Made by a program: the position numbers and the translations under genes. Shown here piece by piece: positions 1 to 14,800 of a stretch of DNA of 64,000 nucleotides (position 1 is the stretch's first letter; each line of letters starts with the position of its first letter). This DNA is from Doris montereyensis. Taxonomy: Eukaryota; Mollusca; Gastropoda; Nudibranchia; Dorididae. The stretch spans positions 392,501 through 456,500 of the forward strand of contig JAXRKP010000054.1 in NCBI GenBank assembly GCA_037039925.1, read 5' to 3'. Under the pieces are notes generated by a model. It did no database searches and was not told where the DNA came from. It saw nothing but the letters and a program-made list of their open reading frames with translations.

Positions 1-123
<123 letters not shown>

Positions 124-413
124 CTGAGACCTCTGGTTCTTTTCTGAGACCCGCAAAGTGCAAAGTGACCCAAGTGAACTTAATTAACTGTACAAAAATA
201 TTTACAAAATAAGGCGAAAGATCATGATATAACCTTCTTCAATGAACAAATAACTCAAATTTTGGAGCCAGGCACCAATCTATCCTCCAACTGGTGAGGC
301 ATGGCGCGGGCGCAGTCCCACTAGCTGATAAGTCCTATTTTTATCCTGATTCAAGCCATCGAGGTATGGAAGCTAGGTTCAGGCTGGCATGCTGATACAC
401 ACTAATGCGTGTT

Positions 414-1774
<1,361 letters not shown>

Positions 1775-1905
1775 CAGTCAACTCTGTTTTATTGCAACTC
1801 AGTTGATCTCAATCGCCATTCAGTTGCAACTTTTTCTCAGAAACGGAATTAATTATTATATACAAATGTCACCGGTTAATTGCAACTCATTTTGAATATT
1901 TGCAA
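1775..1905 (+). mobile_element. Solo left end of a Tigger/pogo-like DNA element
   Basis: A TA at 1773-1774 is followed by CAGTCAACTCTGTTTTATTG and further 'GCAAC' motifs (TTGCAACTC at about 1792, GTTGCAAC near 1825, AATTGCAACTC near 1877). This is the tip design of the intact TA-flanked elements elsewhere in the window. I could not find a matching inverted right end nearby, so it is a truncated or decayed copy. Confidence 0.45.
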
Positions 1906-2480
1906 CCCTATCGATACTTTGCCTCAGATTTTCGATCAGGTTTTTTTTTGTGATTTCACATTTTGCTGAACAATGCTCGCATGTCTACATTGTTATTATT
2001 TAACAATTGTAAGGATACAATAGTCTTACACTAATTGTAGGTCTAGCAGACAGTAAAAGGTACTATAGGTCTTGTCTAGAGATGACTCAGACAACTGGGA
2101 AGTGTGATATTGTACAGTACAGTAAGTAACATATGACTGTCCCCAGCCCGTTGTAAGCCGAATGGGCAGCTGACAACCGACCATTCAGATCAAAGAGGAT
2201 GACATCATTTAACATGTGCTGCACACGCTTTAGTTTACTTCACAGTTAGATTAACATAAACAATGAACTGGAGTACTGCAGTATGCTTTATTGGCTGTGT
2301 AGTATCTGTTTAATGCATATATATCACTTTTACAAAGTAGATGAGAATGGTTATGACCACGCAAGTGCGTGAAACTCAGAGAGAAAACTTATCTGTTCAA
2401 CACAGCCACTGCTTATTCCGGTTTCTATAGCACGAAACGGTGTGTGTTATTTTTATAGCATGAGGCGGAAGATTTTCTGG

Positions 2481-2680
2481 TCAGGATATTAGTCTGAGAC
2501 AAATATTTGCTCTCAAGCTTGTGCTTGTACCCATTTGCACCTGGGTTGAGTGGGGAAATGCGCATTGAGGGTTTTTCCAAAGGAACCCAACGTCGGACCT
2601 GGCTTTGCTAGCATTCGAACCTGGAACCTCATGATCCTTATCCCAGCAGCCTAAGCACTTGGTAACTGACACCACTGTGT
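2481..2680 (-). mobile_element. tRNA-headed SINE with Deu/Meta-like central domain
   Basis: On the minus strand a tRNA-like head with a B-box-like GGTTCGAATGCTAGC motif is followed by a central segment in which 'CAACCCAGGTGCAAATGGG' and 'TACAAGCACAAGC' are recognisable. The same central segment recurs in the SINEs at 7993, 12700, 13340 and 60166. The assignment to a Deu/Meta-type SINE superfamily is from remembered consensus wording and not from a search. Confidence 0.75.
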
Positions 2681-3107
2681 TGTTTTCACTGAAACAAAAA
2701 TGTGATTTAACAAAACAAAATAACCCCCTCCCCCTAACCCTGTCAATATAAAAACCTTGTTAAGTTGGTGTGTTACCTCTCTTGCGTGCCTGGTTTCCAT
2801 CATACAGGTCATGTCTATATAAGGTAGCATGTTTGGAAAAAAAAAAAGTAATGGGAGCGGATACTAAAGATAAATGGAGATCCTTAAAGGCTGAACACCC
2901 TTTCCCTTCCCCAAACTTTTGTTAAACCTGTGGTAAATCATTTGACTTTTGAAATATGATTGCTTTATTGTCTAGCATAATGTTCAGTCTTATTGCAGTC
3001 TTTCATATGTATAGAACCTATTTCATAGAACATCAACTTACAATAAATCCAATCGTTAAAATGCTTTGAAGATTTTTTTTCAGGTTCTTTTATCATATTC
3101 ATCAGCG

Positions 3108-3700
3108 GTGGCCACAGGATTGCCTTTTAGCAAAAAGGCTATCATGGGACCACTGGTTGCCTATGCATTGCCTTTAAGCACTATCGTGATGTCACTGGTG
3201 GCCTCTATATTGCTATTATTAAGTCTTGTCATCGGAAAGTTACAAGCAATAGCTATCTAGTCAGTGATAGGATGATATTGTTGGATATTTTAAAAGCAAA
3301 AATTTATGAATCCCTGTCCCCATTAAAAATAACATAAAATAATCGTAAACTTTATTCAGAAGCATGTGTTTTCAATCATAGCGCATCATGAAAGCTGTGC
3401 CTTTCAATCAGCATTCAATTAATTCATACACTTCGCCAAATAGTGCCTGAGATGAGTAACAAAGACAAATTGACAATAGTGACAACTGCTGCTGGCGCCC
3501 GATTGCCATCACATGATCCCCTGGGAAAAATATGATTATGATACAACCAACGACCTCTCGATAGGCCTAGTAAAAAGTTACAAAATGCTATCGGTGCACA
3601 ACCAGAGGCCTCTTGAAAGTGAAAAGTTACAAAAGGTATCAATACACAACCGGGAGGCCCCAGGATTGCCTTTAAGCGAAAATGCTATCCTGGAGATATA
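3108..3700. repeat. Degenerate minisatellite in two clusters
   Basis: Units built on 'GGCCACAGGATTGCCTTT', 'AGC(A/G)AAAA..GCTATC' recur at about 3108-3215 (two units of about 45 bp) and about 3540-3700, where 'AAGTTACAAAATGCTATCGG' and 'AAGTTACAAAAGGTATCAAT' start neighbouring units. The units are diverged by substitutions. The hydrophobic 64-codon frame at 3066-3260 lies on this repeat and is not supported as a gene. Confidence 0.6.
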
Positions 3701-3923
3701 GATGAGTTAATTTATCATGGATGATAGATACCTCAGTATTTATGGATTAATGGACATGTTCCTTCTTTTGGTAATGTCAAGTCACATTTACCCTGCTTTC
3801 AGATTTAACCCTAAATTATTGATTCACAGAGGAAAATCCAAATATAAGAGTATTCTGGTAAAGTACAATGTTATTGAATTATCTTTTTATCCTTGTTATG
3901 AGATATTTTTTTTATTTTAACAG

Positions 3924-4053
3924 AAAAGAAAAAGTCCATAGAAATGATTTCCAAGCACACAGTTGGTATTTTCATCTGTGTGATGGTGATTTATGTGTGC
4001 ATACACTCATCAAATTTTGTTCATGGAATCAAAATTCCTAATGATAATTGCAA
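3924..4053 (+). other. PLD3: PLD3-like exon encoding the signal anchor
   Basis: The exon reads KKKS..MISKHT and then a single hydrophobic helix, [14 protein letters not shown], then HSSNFVHG. Basic residues before the helix and the rest of the enzyme after it give a cytoplasm-in, lumen-out type II topology, as in PLD3/PLD4. Acceptor ends at 3923 and the donor GTAAGT begins at 4054. Confidence 0.85.
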
Positions 4054-4225
4054 GTAAGTTTACAAAGTGATTTTGAAATAGCAAATGCATGTTATCACAT
4101 ACTGAGTAGCCTACTGTATGTATTCAAGACACTTTTTGTATACAATTTATTTTGTTGTTATTGCTTTGAATAAAGACAAAAACATATAATTTTATTTGAA
4201 TGAAATAAAAGGAATAAACATGTAC

Positions 4226-4309
<84 letters not shown>

Positions 4310-7300
4310 GTAATATAATAATAATAATAATAATAATAATACAATTCATTTCTATAGCGCCCACTCCCATCTAAGACAGCTCTAGGCATATATATATATA
4401 TATGAAAACTTAAATAATTTTTCATAAATTACCTGTTCCATTATATTTGTAGATTTACTCTTGTGGAGAGTATACCAGAGAACTTGACATATGATGCTGG
4501 AGCTCCCATTTCATTGTCAACGATGCTGCACATAAACGTCTGATGAGCCTTGCTGTAAAAGAGATAAATATTGTATCATTTTACTGGACTTTGCGTGGAT
4601 CCGATGTTTCTTACAGTGATAAAAGTGCATATGAGGTAAACAATTTTTAAAGAAAAGTGAATTTGAATACATGGAAACTGTAGAATATTGATCGATTTCA
4701 GAGCATATTGATTTGCCCCTACCTGAAAGCGAATGGATGAAAAATCATAATTTTATGAATAAGAATTTGACCTCATAAAAATGTGTTTATAGTATGCAAT
4801 ATTAACACAGCCCTTAATTAAGAACCATATTTCTGACTAATTAATCCTTTCAGTGTTTATTGATTATTGTAGAACTTAAAGGTTTTATTAGTTTGCAGCT
4901 TTGCTTACCAGTGCGAAAATTTAAAATTGCGTCACTTATGGTGTTACCTTTTAGATTCAACACATTGCAATACACTTTAATATGTTGAATGTGTTACAAG
5001 TAAAGATTTACGTTAAAAAAGATAACAAATTTTATCCTTAAAAGGAATTACATTTTTTTCCTTTTATGGTTACATCAGTAAACGTTGGAAATAAATATCA
5101 CATATTTCTCCTGTATTAACTACTCTCAGAACTAATAATTTGATAAGAGCTGAGAACAAAATTTTGTAGGTACTAATTTAATTATAGATTGTATTTATGT
5201 CTTTGTTTCTATGGACATAAAAAAGAAATTGAAATTTTTTATATTTCGCAACCTTTTACTAAATACACATTTAAGGTTTTTTTATCGTGTGTGAAATGTA
5301 ACCATAAAATAATGGCACACATTATATTCAATCCAGAAGGAGTCCAAAATGTATATTCTACATTCTGAAACAGTTACTGGAAAACCTGTATAATTACAAG
5401 CTAGTACTATGACAGTAGTCATTGCATAAATACACTTTTTGAGAGAGAAAAGGATGTTGCATTTAGATTTATCTTCATCATCATCATCATTTGTGACTTG
5501 CACTATTCAGCACGTTGTCGACTAACTCTCTCCATGTTGTTCTCTCTCTTCAGCACTTCTTGTAAAATCGGACGTGTTTTGTCTTAACGCCGTTACGTAT
5601 GTGGTGTGTTGTCTGCCACAAGCTCTTGTCCATTCTACGAATTCAGATGTTGTTAGTTTTTGTAGTCCATTTTGTCTCCACACATGGCCAAAATAAGCTC
5701 AATTGCCTTTTCTTGAAGTGCTCTATAAGTTCTCTTTCTTTAGAAATTTTCACTCAAAGTTCCATGTTTGTTACTTTTGCTGTCCAGGGAGTTTTCAATA
5801 TTCTTCTATATATCCACATTTCAAATGCTTCTAAACATTTGTGACATTGCACATCTTAAGTCCACGTTTCACATGCATATAATAGTAATAGTGTGGAAAA
5901 GACATATGTCTGCGCTGTTTGTAATTTCGTGTCTGTTTTCAGTTTTGAATTCGAGACAACAGCTCTAATATTGTGCAATGTTTGTTTTGCTATTGCTATC
6001 CTTTGCCTTATTTCGTGGTGTCTTTGTAGTTGTTTTTTATGATTGCGCTAATGTATTTCAGCTTTTGTTGCTTGTTTTATAGTTTTTCCTCGACTTGTTA
6101 AATTGAAGGACATGTTGTCTACAAGCTACCATGCATTCTGTCTTTTTCACGTTTAGTAAGAATCCTTTTGTCGCTCTAAAGTCTACAAATTTGTCTAATA
6201 TTTGTTGAACATCATCTGGCGGGTGTGCCATTAACATGGCATCATCTGCGTATCTTTGGCATCATCTGCGTATCTTATGTTGGTCAGGCTAAGATCACCA
6301 ATGCTTACACCTCTCATGTTTTCAATTTCATGGAAGATGATTTCGCTATATAAGTTGAAGAGGTATGGTGAGAGAACACAGCCTTGTCTCACTCCTTTCT
6401 TGATGTTAAAATAAGCTGATGTTTCGTTATCCACTTTGACTCAAGCTGTTTGATGCCAGTACAGGTTTCTTACCAGCCTAAGGCTTTTATCATCTATTCC
6501 TATTGCCTTTAAGATTTTGAAGAGGTCGGTTGTGTGTTGTATGAAGTCAAAGGCTTTGGAATAGTCGATGGAAGCAAAGATATCATTTTTTTCTGTTTTT
6601 CAATTGACGTTGTATGATCATTTTCAGTGTAAAAATCGCGTTGCCTGTCCCTTTGTCCTTAACAAATCCAAACTGTTCTTTGCCTATTTCTAGTGTTATT
6701 TGAGTTCGTATTCTTTTCATTATAATACGAAGTAAGATCTTTGTTGCCTGATTCATGATACTAATGGTTCGATATTGATCACAATCTATTGCCCCTGGCT
6801 GTTTTGGTAGAGTGATAAACACAGATTTTCTAAGCTTGTTTGGTAAAACCCCATTCTTATAGATGATATTGAATTTCTTGACTAGAATATCCACCCCAAG
6901 GTCTCTTAGGACATCTATTACTTTTCTTCTTTTCATCTCTGTACAAGCAGCTGCTACCTCTTCTCTTAGTATTTTTTGCCCACTTATGTCTTCTGTTTCT
7001 GGATTTACTTGCTATTATCTCTTTCCTCATCTGAATACAGATTTTCTATATATTCAGCCAAGCGTTGTAAAATTTCTTGGGTGTTCATTATGCTGTTTCC
7101 TGGGGTCTCTTACACATTTTCCTTGTGTAGAATTTCTTTTTCCTATCAAGTTTTTTATCGACTCATGAAATTCTTTTGTGTTTTTTATTCTTTTGTTCTT
7201 TTATCTTATATTTTGATAAATTCAGAGAGATGAGTTAAACTCAAGATAAACAAAACAAGATACTGATTAAAAAATAAGGAGGGCTAGCCATGAATGGTGA

Positions 7301-10300
7301 TGAAACTTACCACTAGCTTGGGGCGGGGGTACTCAATTAACACTTTTAGCATAGGTTTAGAGGATATTTTTGTTATGCACTGGCCATAGAATCATTGATT
7401 AACAAGATCAAAATCACATCATTTAGATAAAATTAATGTGAGGTCATGTCTATCCCTGATCAAAGAATCCACCGTCCATTATCCAGTTGCTTATCAGGTG
7501 ACATAGAGCATCATGGCCCATGGTTGCATTAACACTTCATTGCTTTACCTGACCTGTTAGATTGTTGTAGATAGCTGATATCCTCACTCTGACAGAATGT
7601 GGCTCATTTCATGAAGTAAATTGAAGAGAAAAGCATTCATTTTGGCAATTTATATCAATGTGTAAATGTATATTAAGGGTGATTTAGGGTTCTAAAATAC
7701 AATATTATATGCTCAGATGAAAGGCAGGAGCCAACTCATTTTCAAATTTGTTATTGAATTTTTTTGTTTTTAAAAATCTTTATTGAATAGGGAGAAGACA
7801 TCTTCAAATCTTTGCAAGACATTTTGAAATCAAATAAAGTTGGTATCAATATAGCCCAAAATGGAGTAAACAATGAAACAGCCATCCTAGCTAAAGGTAT
7901 GTATGGGCTTTTGGCCACTGACTTATCTGTCTGTCTCATATATAGATACAAGCATAATTACCCTCAGCACCAACATTACTATTCAGATAAATATTAGGCC
8001 TTTGGCAAAGCTAGGTTTGACGTTGTGTTCATTGGGAAAGACACTGAACAAGCATTTTCTACTTGACCAAGGTGCAAATAGGTACAAGCATTAGCTTGGG
8101 AATAAAAACCTGTTAGACTAGCGTGCTGTCCCAGATGGGATTATTATCACCTATTCCGCTTCACGCTTCAAACACTGGTATAAGCTCCTATTACGAAAGG
8201 TTATACGGAGAAGGCAGTTAACTATAGATCTAGATGTTGACGAAGGCATAAACACAATCTAGAAACACCAATACTCAATTAATAATTAGAACAAAGATGT
8301 TTATTATACTCACAGTCGATAATCAATCAATGAGGTGAAGCAAATTCACAATGCTGGCATATAGAGGTGGAATCATAGTCATATACTTCTCTCACATTGA
8401 TTGAATCTATTTCTCGCACTCTCTCAATCAATAAAATAAATTATACTTAAAAACAAAGACTCTTCCAGAAACGGAAATTTCCATAACGTTCAAGACAATA
8501 CGAGAAGGTTCGATACATTTACACACGATTGTAGACACATGTCTTTCTTTCTAGATATAAACGAATCGAATACTAGAGCGTACCCAAAACGATTACGCTA
8601 AGATCAATTACGTCATGGGTTTTCACTTACTACGGGAAATCCCCTTCAGAGCTAAAGTAGCTTTGTTAGATATGTTTACATACAAATACAAAATCTTGAT
8701 GAAATGATGAGAAATGTTTCCGCTTTGAACATGACAAAGGAATAAGTTAAAATTGGAACTAGGTTTTCATGACATGCAAATTGAATACTTCAGTAATTAG
8801 CATACCTCTGCATGACCTGAAGGTGATTGATTTGCACTGCATAATATTATTAGGACACCTTTCATTATTTAATGATCAACATCCTGACAACATAGGCCTG
8901 ACCCATGCCATGATTTTCATCTAAATACCTCCATCGGGCATGCAAGATTTCTTCCTGGTGGAAATTTTTTTTTTCCAGATAAGCTTTCCTTCATTGACAT
9001 TGTGAGAGAGATATTTACTTTTTTTCAGAATGTTTACATTCACTCTAGACTCTAGAGAATATTATGTGCTTTTATTGTGAATCAAAAACGTAAAGAAGCA
9101 GATGCAATAAGGTATATAATGATAAATGATATTTCCGAAGCTTGATAATAATTACTTCGCAGTGATAAATCACTGATATTATTAGGTCATTCTGAGAATA
9201 TTAAAACAAATTTCTATGGTTTTCTGGTGCAGAATGGTTTCACTTTTGTCCAGTGTTTGATCAACTAGCCATCTTCTTTGTGTTAATAGTAAATATACAA
9301 ATTATATTCTACTTATTTTCTTCAGGAGTCTCTTTTTCTCAAAAGTAATTTGTAATGTAATTTATTATTCCATAATAGCTGGAGCTGAAGTAACGTACCT
9401 TGAACTTTACCAGGCTTTTGCATGCAGGCATTTTGCATACTAAAATGTGGGTTGTTGATGGTAAACACATGTATGTTGGCAGTGCAAATTTTGACTGGCG
9501 ATCTTATACACAAGTAAGTTGAGAATTTTTTCATCTTTTCCATTTATTTCATTATATGAATCTTACAAAACAGGGATCATTATAATCTTGTGTCGGTAAA
9601 CTCTTTGATATCATTATCAGTTGCGTGAGTGATTTTAATGAAATATATTGGCTCACACATGTGCATGTGGTTAGCATGGGAATGATTTTATTAAAAATCA
9701 TTATTGCCATCGAGCTATATACGAGAGGTGCAACATTGATTGTCACCTTATTGTCAAGTAGCGAAATGACCCTAGATCACTGGGCCCACTGTTGCGATTA
9801 AGTGGAGTCAACTGTGCATTGACTATTCCACAAACTCCTCGTACATTGACTATTCCACAAACTCCTCGTACATTGACTATTCCACAATGAATATCATTTC
9901 AGGTGAAAGAAACAGGTGTCCTTATTGAAGATTGTGAAGTGCTTGTATCTGATGTAAACAAGATATTTGACGTGAGAAAATTATAATGTTGTTTCTTTTG
10001 CTTTGTTACCTGAACCATCTCCTCATGCGTTCTTCTTTTGAATCATCTTCTTCTTTATCTTCTTCTTTTCCTTTTTTTTTCCTTTTTCTCTTCCCCCTCC
10101 TCTTACCCCTGCTCTTTAAAAAAAAAAAGAAGTAAATTCTGTGTTGCTTTTGGTTTTTGAATTTGATGAAACTTCTATGAATTTATGATTAAAGAATTAT
10201 TAAGGAATGTATTTTTCATTTTTGATGTCTAGAGCTTGCTGATCTAACTAAATGGGATTTTTAAACTTTACACATTGATTTGTTTAGCTTATTAGGATAA

Positions 10301-11756
10301 ATCTTGTCTTTTTTAATGTGTTTTTTTCTTCTTTCACATATTCACCTTATTTTATTGTATCAGTATCAGAACAACCATATTCTGATAATCATTACAAAAA
10401 TTCTTGTTTTGGTGCTTTATTTAGGTTTACTGGTACCTTGGAGTGCCAAATGCCAGAATTCCTACAAAATGGCCAGCTAATTACTCCACAAGCATAATGC
10501 AACGCCGCCACTTCCATTAAGTTACAATGGCTCAACAGGTTTAGTTTATTTCTCTGTGAGTGCAATATCAAGAATGGCTTTCAGAGTTTGATTTCAAATA
10601 TGTAATTCATTAAACTGATTTTAATAACATGACAAACAAATGTTGTTTTAGGTTTGTCTTAGAGTTTTTGTTTATTTGTTTTGGGTTTTTTTGTGGCTGC
10701 TGTAATAATTATTTTGTTACTTTCTTTTTGTACATGTTATAGTTATTATGATTATTGTCACCATGGTATATTACTACTAATATGTGTTGTTGTTTGATTT
10801 TTCTGGGTTAGGGTTTGTTGTTTTTGTTAGGGGGAAGGGGGGGGAGCAGGAGTATTCATTCTTTCTTTTCGGTTTTACATAGATCAATGCTTTCTTAACG
10901 AAATTTTAAAGAAATTTGGGAAATACAAATTTTGGCTGAAAAATACATTGATATTTATGATTGTAAAAACAATTATGATCATCATGTTTTTGGCATGATT
11001 AATTTAATTATAATCTATTTTTTGCCTTTAACTTTACTGTTCGTTTGTAAATTTGATTGATTTATTGTGACATTCATCTTTTTATAATTATTCTGTTTTC
11101 TTTTTTTCTTTTTTTTTTAGAGCTCTCCTCCTCCTTTCTGTGCATCTGGCCGCACAACAGACATAGACGCCATATTAAAAGTTATTTTTGCTGCAAGGGA
11201 GTTTGTTTACATCTCCGTGATGGACTATATACCTTTGATTATTTACCAAAGCCCGAAAAAGTTTGGAAAAATTTCTACTTATATTCTTGTAAATCGACTT
11301 GAAATTGTACTCAGTGAATTAATTAGTAGTAGTCGTAGTGAAACAATGATGATAATAATAATTATGATAAACATAATAACAATGATAAGAACCGCTCATG
11401 ATGGGGAAGCTAAATTTCAACAGTTATTCTTCTCTTCACAATACCTGACGAGTTCAGTTACCTGTCAGCGCGCATAATGTTAAATTGAAATTTGGTCTTT
11501 GTCTTGTAAATGAATGCTTGGTGAATCATGGGAGAAGGAAGTAATGAAAAAATGTTTCAAACCAAATCTGTGTTGAAATTGAAGGTAAAGGAAATTTTTT
11601 TATTAAAACTTAATTTTACTGATCCAACAAGAGGACATGGGACTTCACAGCTGCATTGATTTTGACAAACTATCACTGACATATTTGAGAGTGGAACTGA
11701 CAACTGTAAGGTGTCTTGAGGTTTCGACAGAAGGCGCTGTAAAAATAAAGCTATGA

Positions 11757-11818
<62 letters not shown>

Positions 11819-14800
11819 GTTATTTTTATTATTACTATAATTATTATAATATTATATTATTATTATCATATTTGTGAAGGATGAAACGATATTAAAAACT
11901 TGAATACACTTATTTGAATCATATGAGCCAGATATGAAGATATTTATCTCAAGGCTAACATTACTCAGGAATACAAAGTTTCATCTTTTGTTTTAATGTG
12001 CTCATTCTTACTTATATACTTATGATGCTTTCATCAGCGTTTACACCATGATATTTATTTTTTCACGTATGAACATCATACAATATATTTGAATGATACA
12101 AATAATATCAAGCAATAGGATTAATAAGAATTAAGTCATGTGTTATAAAATCATTTATCTGCTCATGGTTCTTTTCACATAAAGATTCTGGCCCGTCATT
12201 GATGATGCACTGCGCAAGGTTGCTTATGAGAAGAAAGTAAAAGTTTATCTGATGGCTGGTTGTTGGATTCATACATTAAGAGATACCTTTGGCTTTCTCA
12301 AGACACTCAATGATCTCCATGATGTTAAACAGGTTCAGTTAGAAGTTGTAAGTATTGATAATTAGTCTTCAGCCAAGGCAGAAAAATTGTATCGGTAATA
12401 TCAACTTGTGGTAAAATGGGTCACACAACATTTTCTATATAAAGCTACGTCATGGCACAATTTCTAAAATATGAACAACGATAAATTCTATGTAGACAAA
12501 TTGGATAATGGAAATTCCCCTGAAGTTAAAGATAAAGGTAAGGATGGATTTATAGTCAGTATACTTTCACAACTGCAGACTCACTGACTGTTTATCATTA
12601 TCCCATTGCAGGCCATTTCACTCAATGTCCTTCCAACTCCCGTGGGAGCATACAGTACACATACCTGTTAAGCTTTCTGTACTAACTTTCTGACAAAACC
12701 TTTCTCTTCCTATAGCTGGGTACTCATTTACACCTAAGTCAAGTGAGGAAAGTAGAGTGAGGTACCTTTCCTAAGAGTACAACGTTGTGAAAACAACCCA
12801 CCTGTGCCAGACGTGGGGCTTGAACCAGTGTCGTTGTGATTGCAGGCTTACAACACTACGGTTCAGCTACAACGCCTCATTGTTATCAAAGTTAGGGAGC
12901 AAAGTTTTACAGGCTTCGATCATAGAATTCACATACGCAAAATATAGATATCCATGATCTAGACCTTTTATAATTGACGTTTACTTTGTGAAAAATGCGA
13001 TTGTTGTCTTTGCTTTTTACTTTTTCTTTCTAATTAATTTGTTTTGCTTAGTTTTTATTTAGTTTTTTGGAGGGGGGGGTGATTTTTCTTTCTTTTAGGG
13101 AAGGTTGCATGGGGGTTTGTTTTGTAAGATTTCTGTTCAACAACTGAACCACTGCTACACTCAAGGAATGGACGTACTGTAGAATAGCTGTAGCAGTCTA
13201 AGAACATGTTGCATAACAGCACAGTCCACTTGCACGTTATCTCAGTAAACAGAATTATTTCTTTATAAACTGGCCCCTTAACAACATGCCCAGACCGGCT
13301 GACAACATGAGTTTTTACAGACATCTAACTTGTCAAAGTGGCGTCATTGGCCGAGTGGTTAAGCTGCTGGACTTGGGATCATAAGGTCCAGGGTGCGAAT
13401 CCTAGCCAGGCTAGTTTTGATGTTATGTTCCTTGGGAAAGACATTTTACACACATTTTTCCCACTTGATCCAGGTGCAAATGGGTACAAGCATTACCTTG
13501 GGAGTATCAAACCTGCTCCCGACTAGCTTCCTGTCCAGGAGGTGATTATTGTCACCTGTTCAGTTTCACATTATAGAAACTAGGAAAACCTCCGGCTCTA
13601 TGGGCCGTAATGACTGTGAAGGAACTTTACTTAACTTGTCAAAGTTGTCAAGAAAAATGTATTTTTGTCATAGATTTCAATTATGAAGGTATTTCCATTA
13701 AATCAAATGTGTAGATGATCAAGCCATTCCTCTCAGCTGTAATAAATAGGTGCTGATAGTGAACTCTTTGTATCTACTAGATAGTAGGGTGCCAATTTCA
13801 TCAACCTTGACCTAGAAGACAATGGTCATTGTTTAGCATAGGTTGTTATGAATGAATCTTACTCTACCTGCCATTGTATTGTGTAGACAAAGTGACTACT
13901 AGTCTCAATTCATCATGTATGTTATGAAATCAATTGAAGTTAATCGCTGTCAATCAAATCAATGATGCCTGTCCATCCACCAATGTGGTATTGATGAAGA
14001 AGGAAACTTTCAATGATTTGTTTTATGCTTGTCAGGTAGAAATGGATGGCCATTGGCTACATAAAGTTCCGCCACCTGCAAGGCTAACCTATTCCTTGTG
14101 AAATTAAATGATGTTTATTGCATGTTGGGTATGACTATGATTGAATCATAGTCATAGCCTTTCTTTGTGCATTAATGCTTGCCTTCTGCTTACTACAACA
14201 GTCTGTCTACCAGCATGATTTTGCCATCTCCCAAGGGGTGAGTTCTTAGACTACCACTACTGTATTATTGATATTGGTCATTAGCATCATCCTTTAGTTT
14301 CGTTCATTTAACTCTAGACATTCTAGTTATGTGATTTTATATTTGCTCCTCAGAAATATTTCACTGTTCCTGTCAAATCAGCTAGTCAAGCGAAAATTCC
14401 ATTTGGGAGAGTGAACCACTCAAGTTTATGGTCACAGACCAACACGCTTACATTGGTGAGTGAATGACAATGACACTGAAGATGAAACGATCTTGAAGGC
14501 AAAAACCATAAGATTGTTTATTTTGATGCCTTTACTTTACTTTTTTTACAGTGTAGCTTAATTAATGCTGGTAAAAAGGTTAAGTTGTATATATGTTACT
14601 TGTGGAAAGCATTGAAAAGGAGATAATTATGTAGCAGGGATAGTCAGATTGTCAAATATAGGGAACAAACTACTAATTAAAATTGGTTAATGAAACTAAG
14701 CCACCTGAGGCGTAGTAAGTATGCTAGATGCCGTTTCAAAGGTTCTCTCACAGTTTAAAACCATCTAAAAAAGAAGAAAAAAGGAAACTGTGATATTGAG

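Noticed and set aside
1775..9813. The solo tips at 1775 and 9735 as the two ends of one 8-kb transposon
   Set aside because: Tips differ at several positions, no transposase lies between, and PLD3 exons do.
13338..13526. A functional tRNA gene or a 62-codon gene
   Set aside because: The tRNA-like part is the head of a SINE with target-site duplications; the acceptor stem does not close and the frame runs through the SINE body.
4453..14455. The PLD3-like gene as a pseudogene
   Set aside because: Frame breaks are single-base, mostly in homopolymers, splice sites and catalytic residues are intact, and the same error type occurs in SRP54 and KCTD3.
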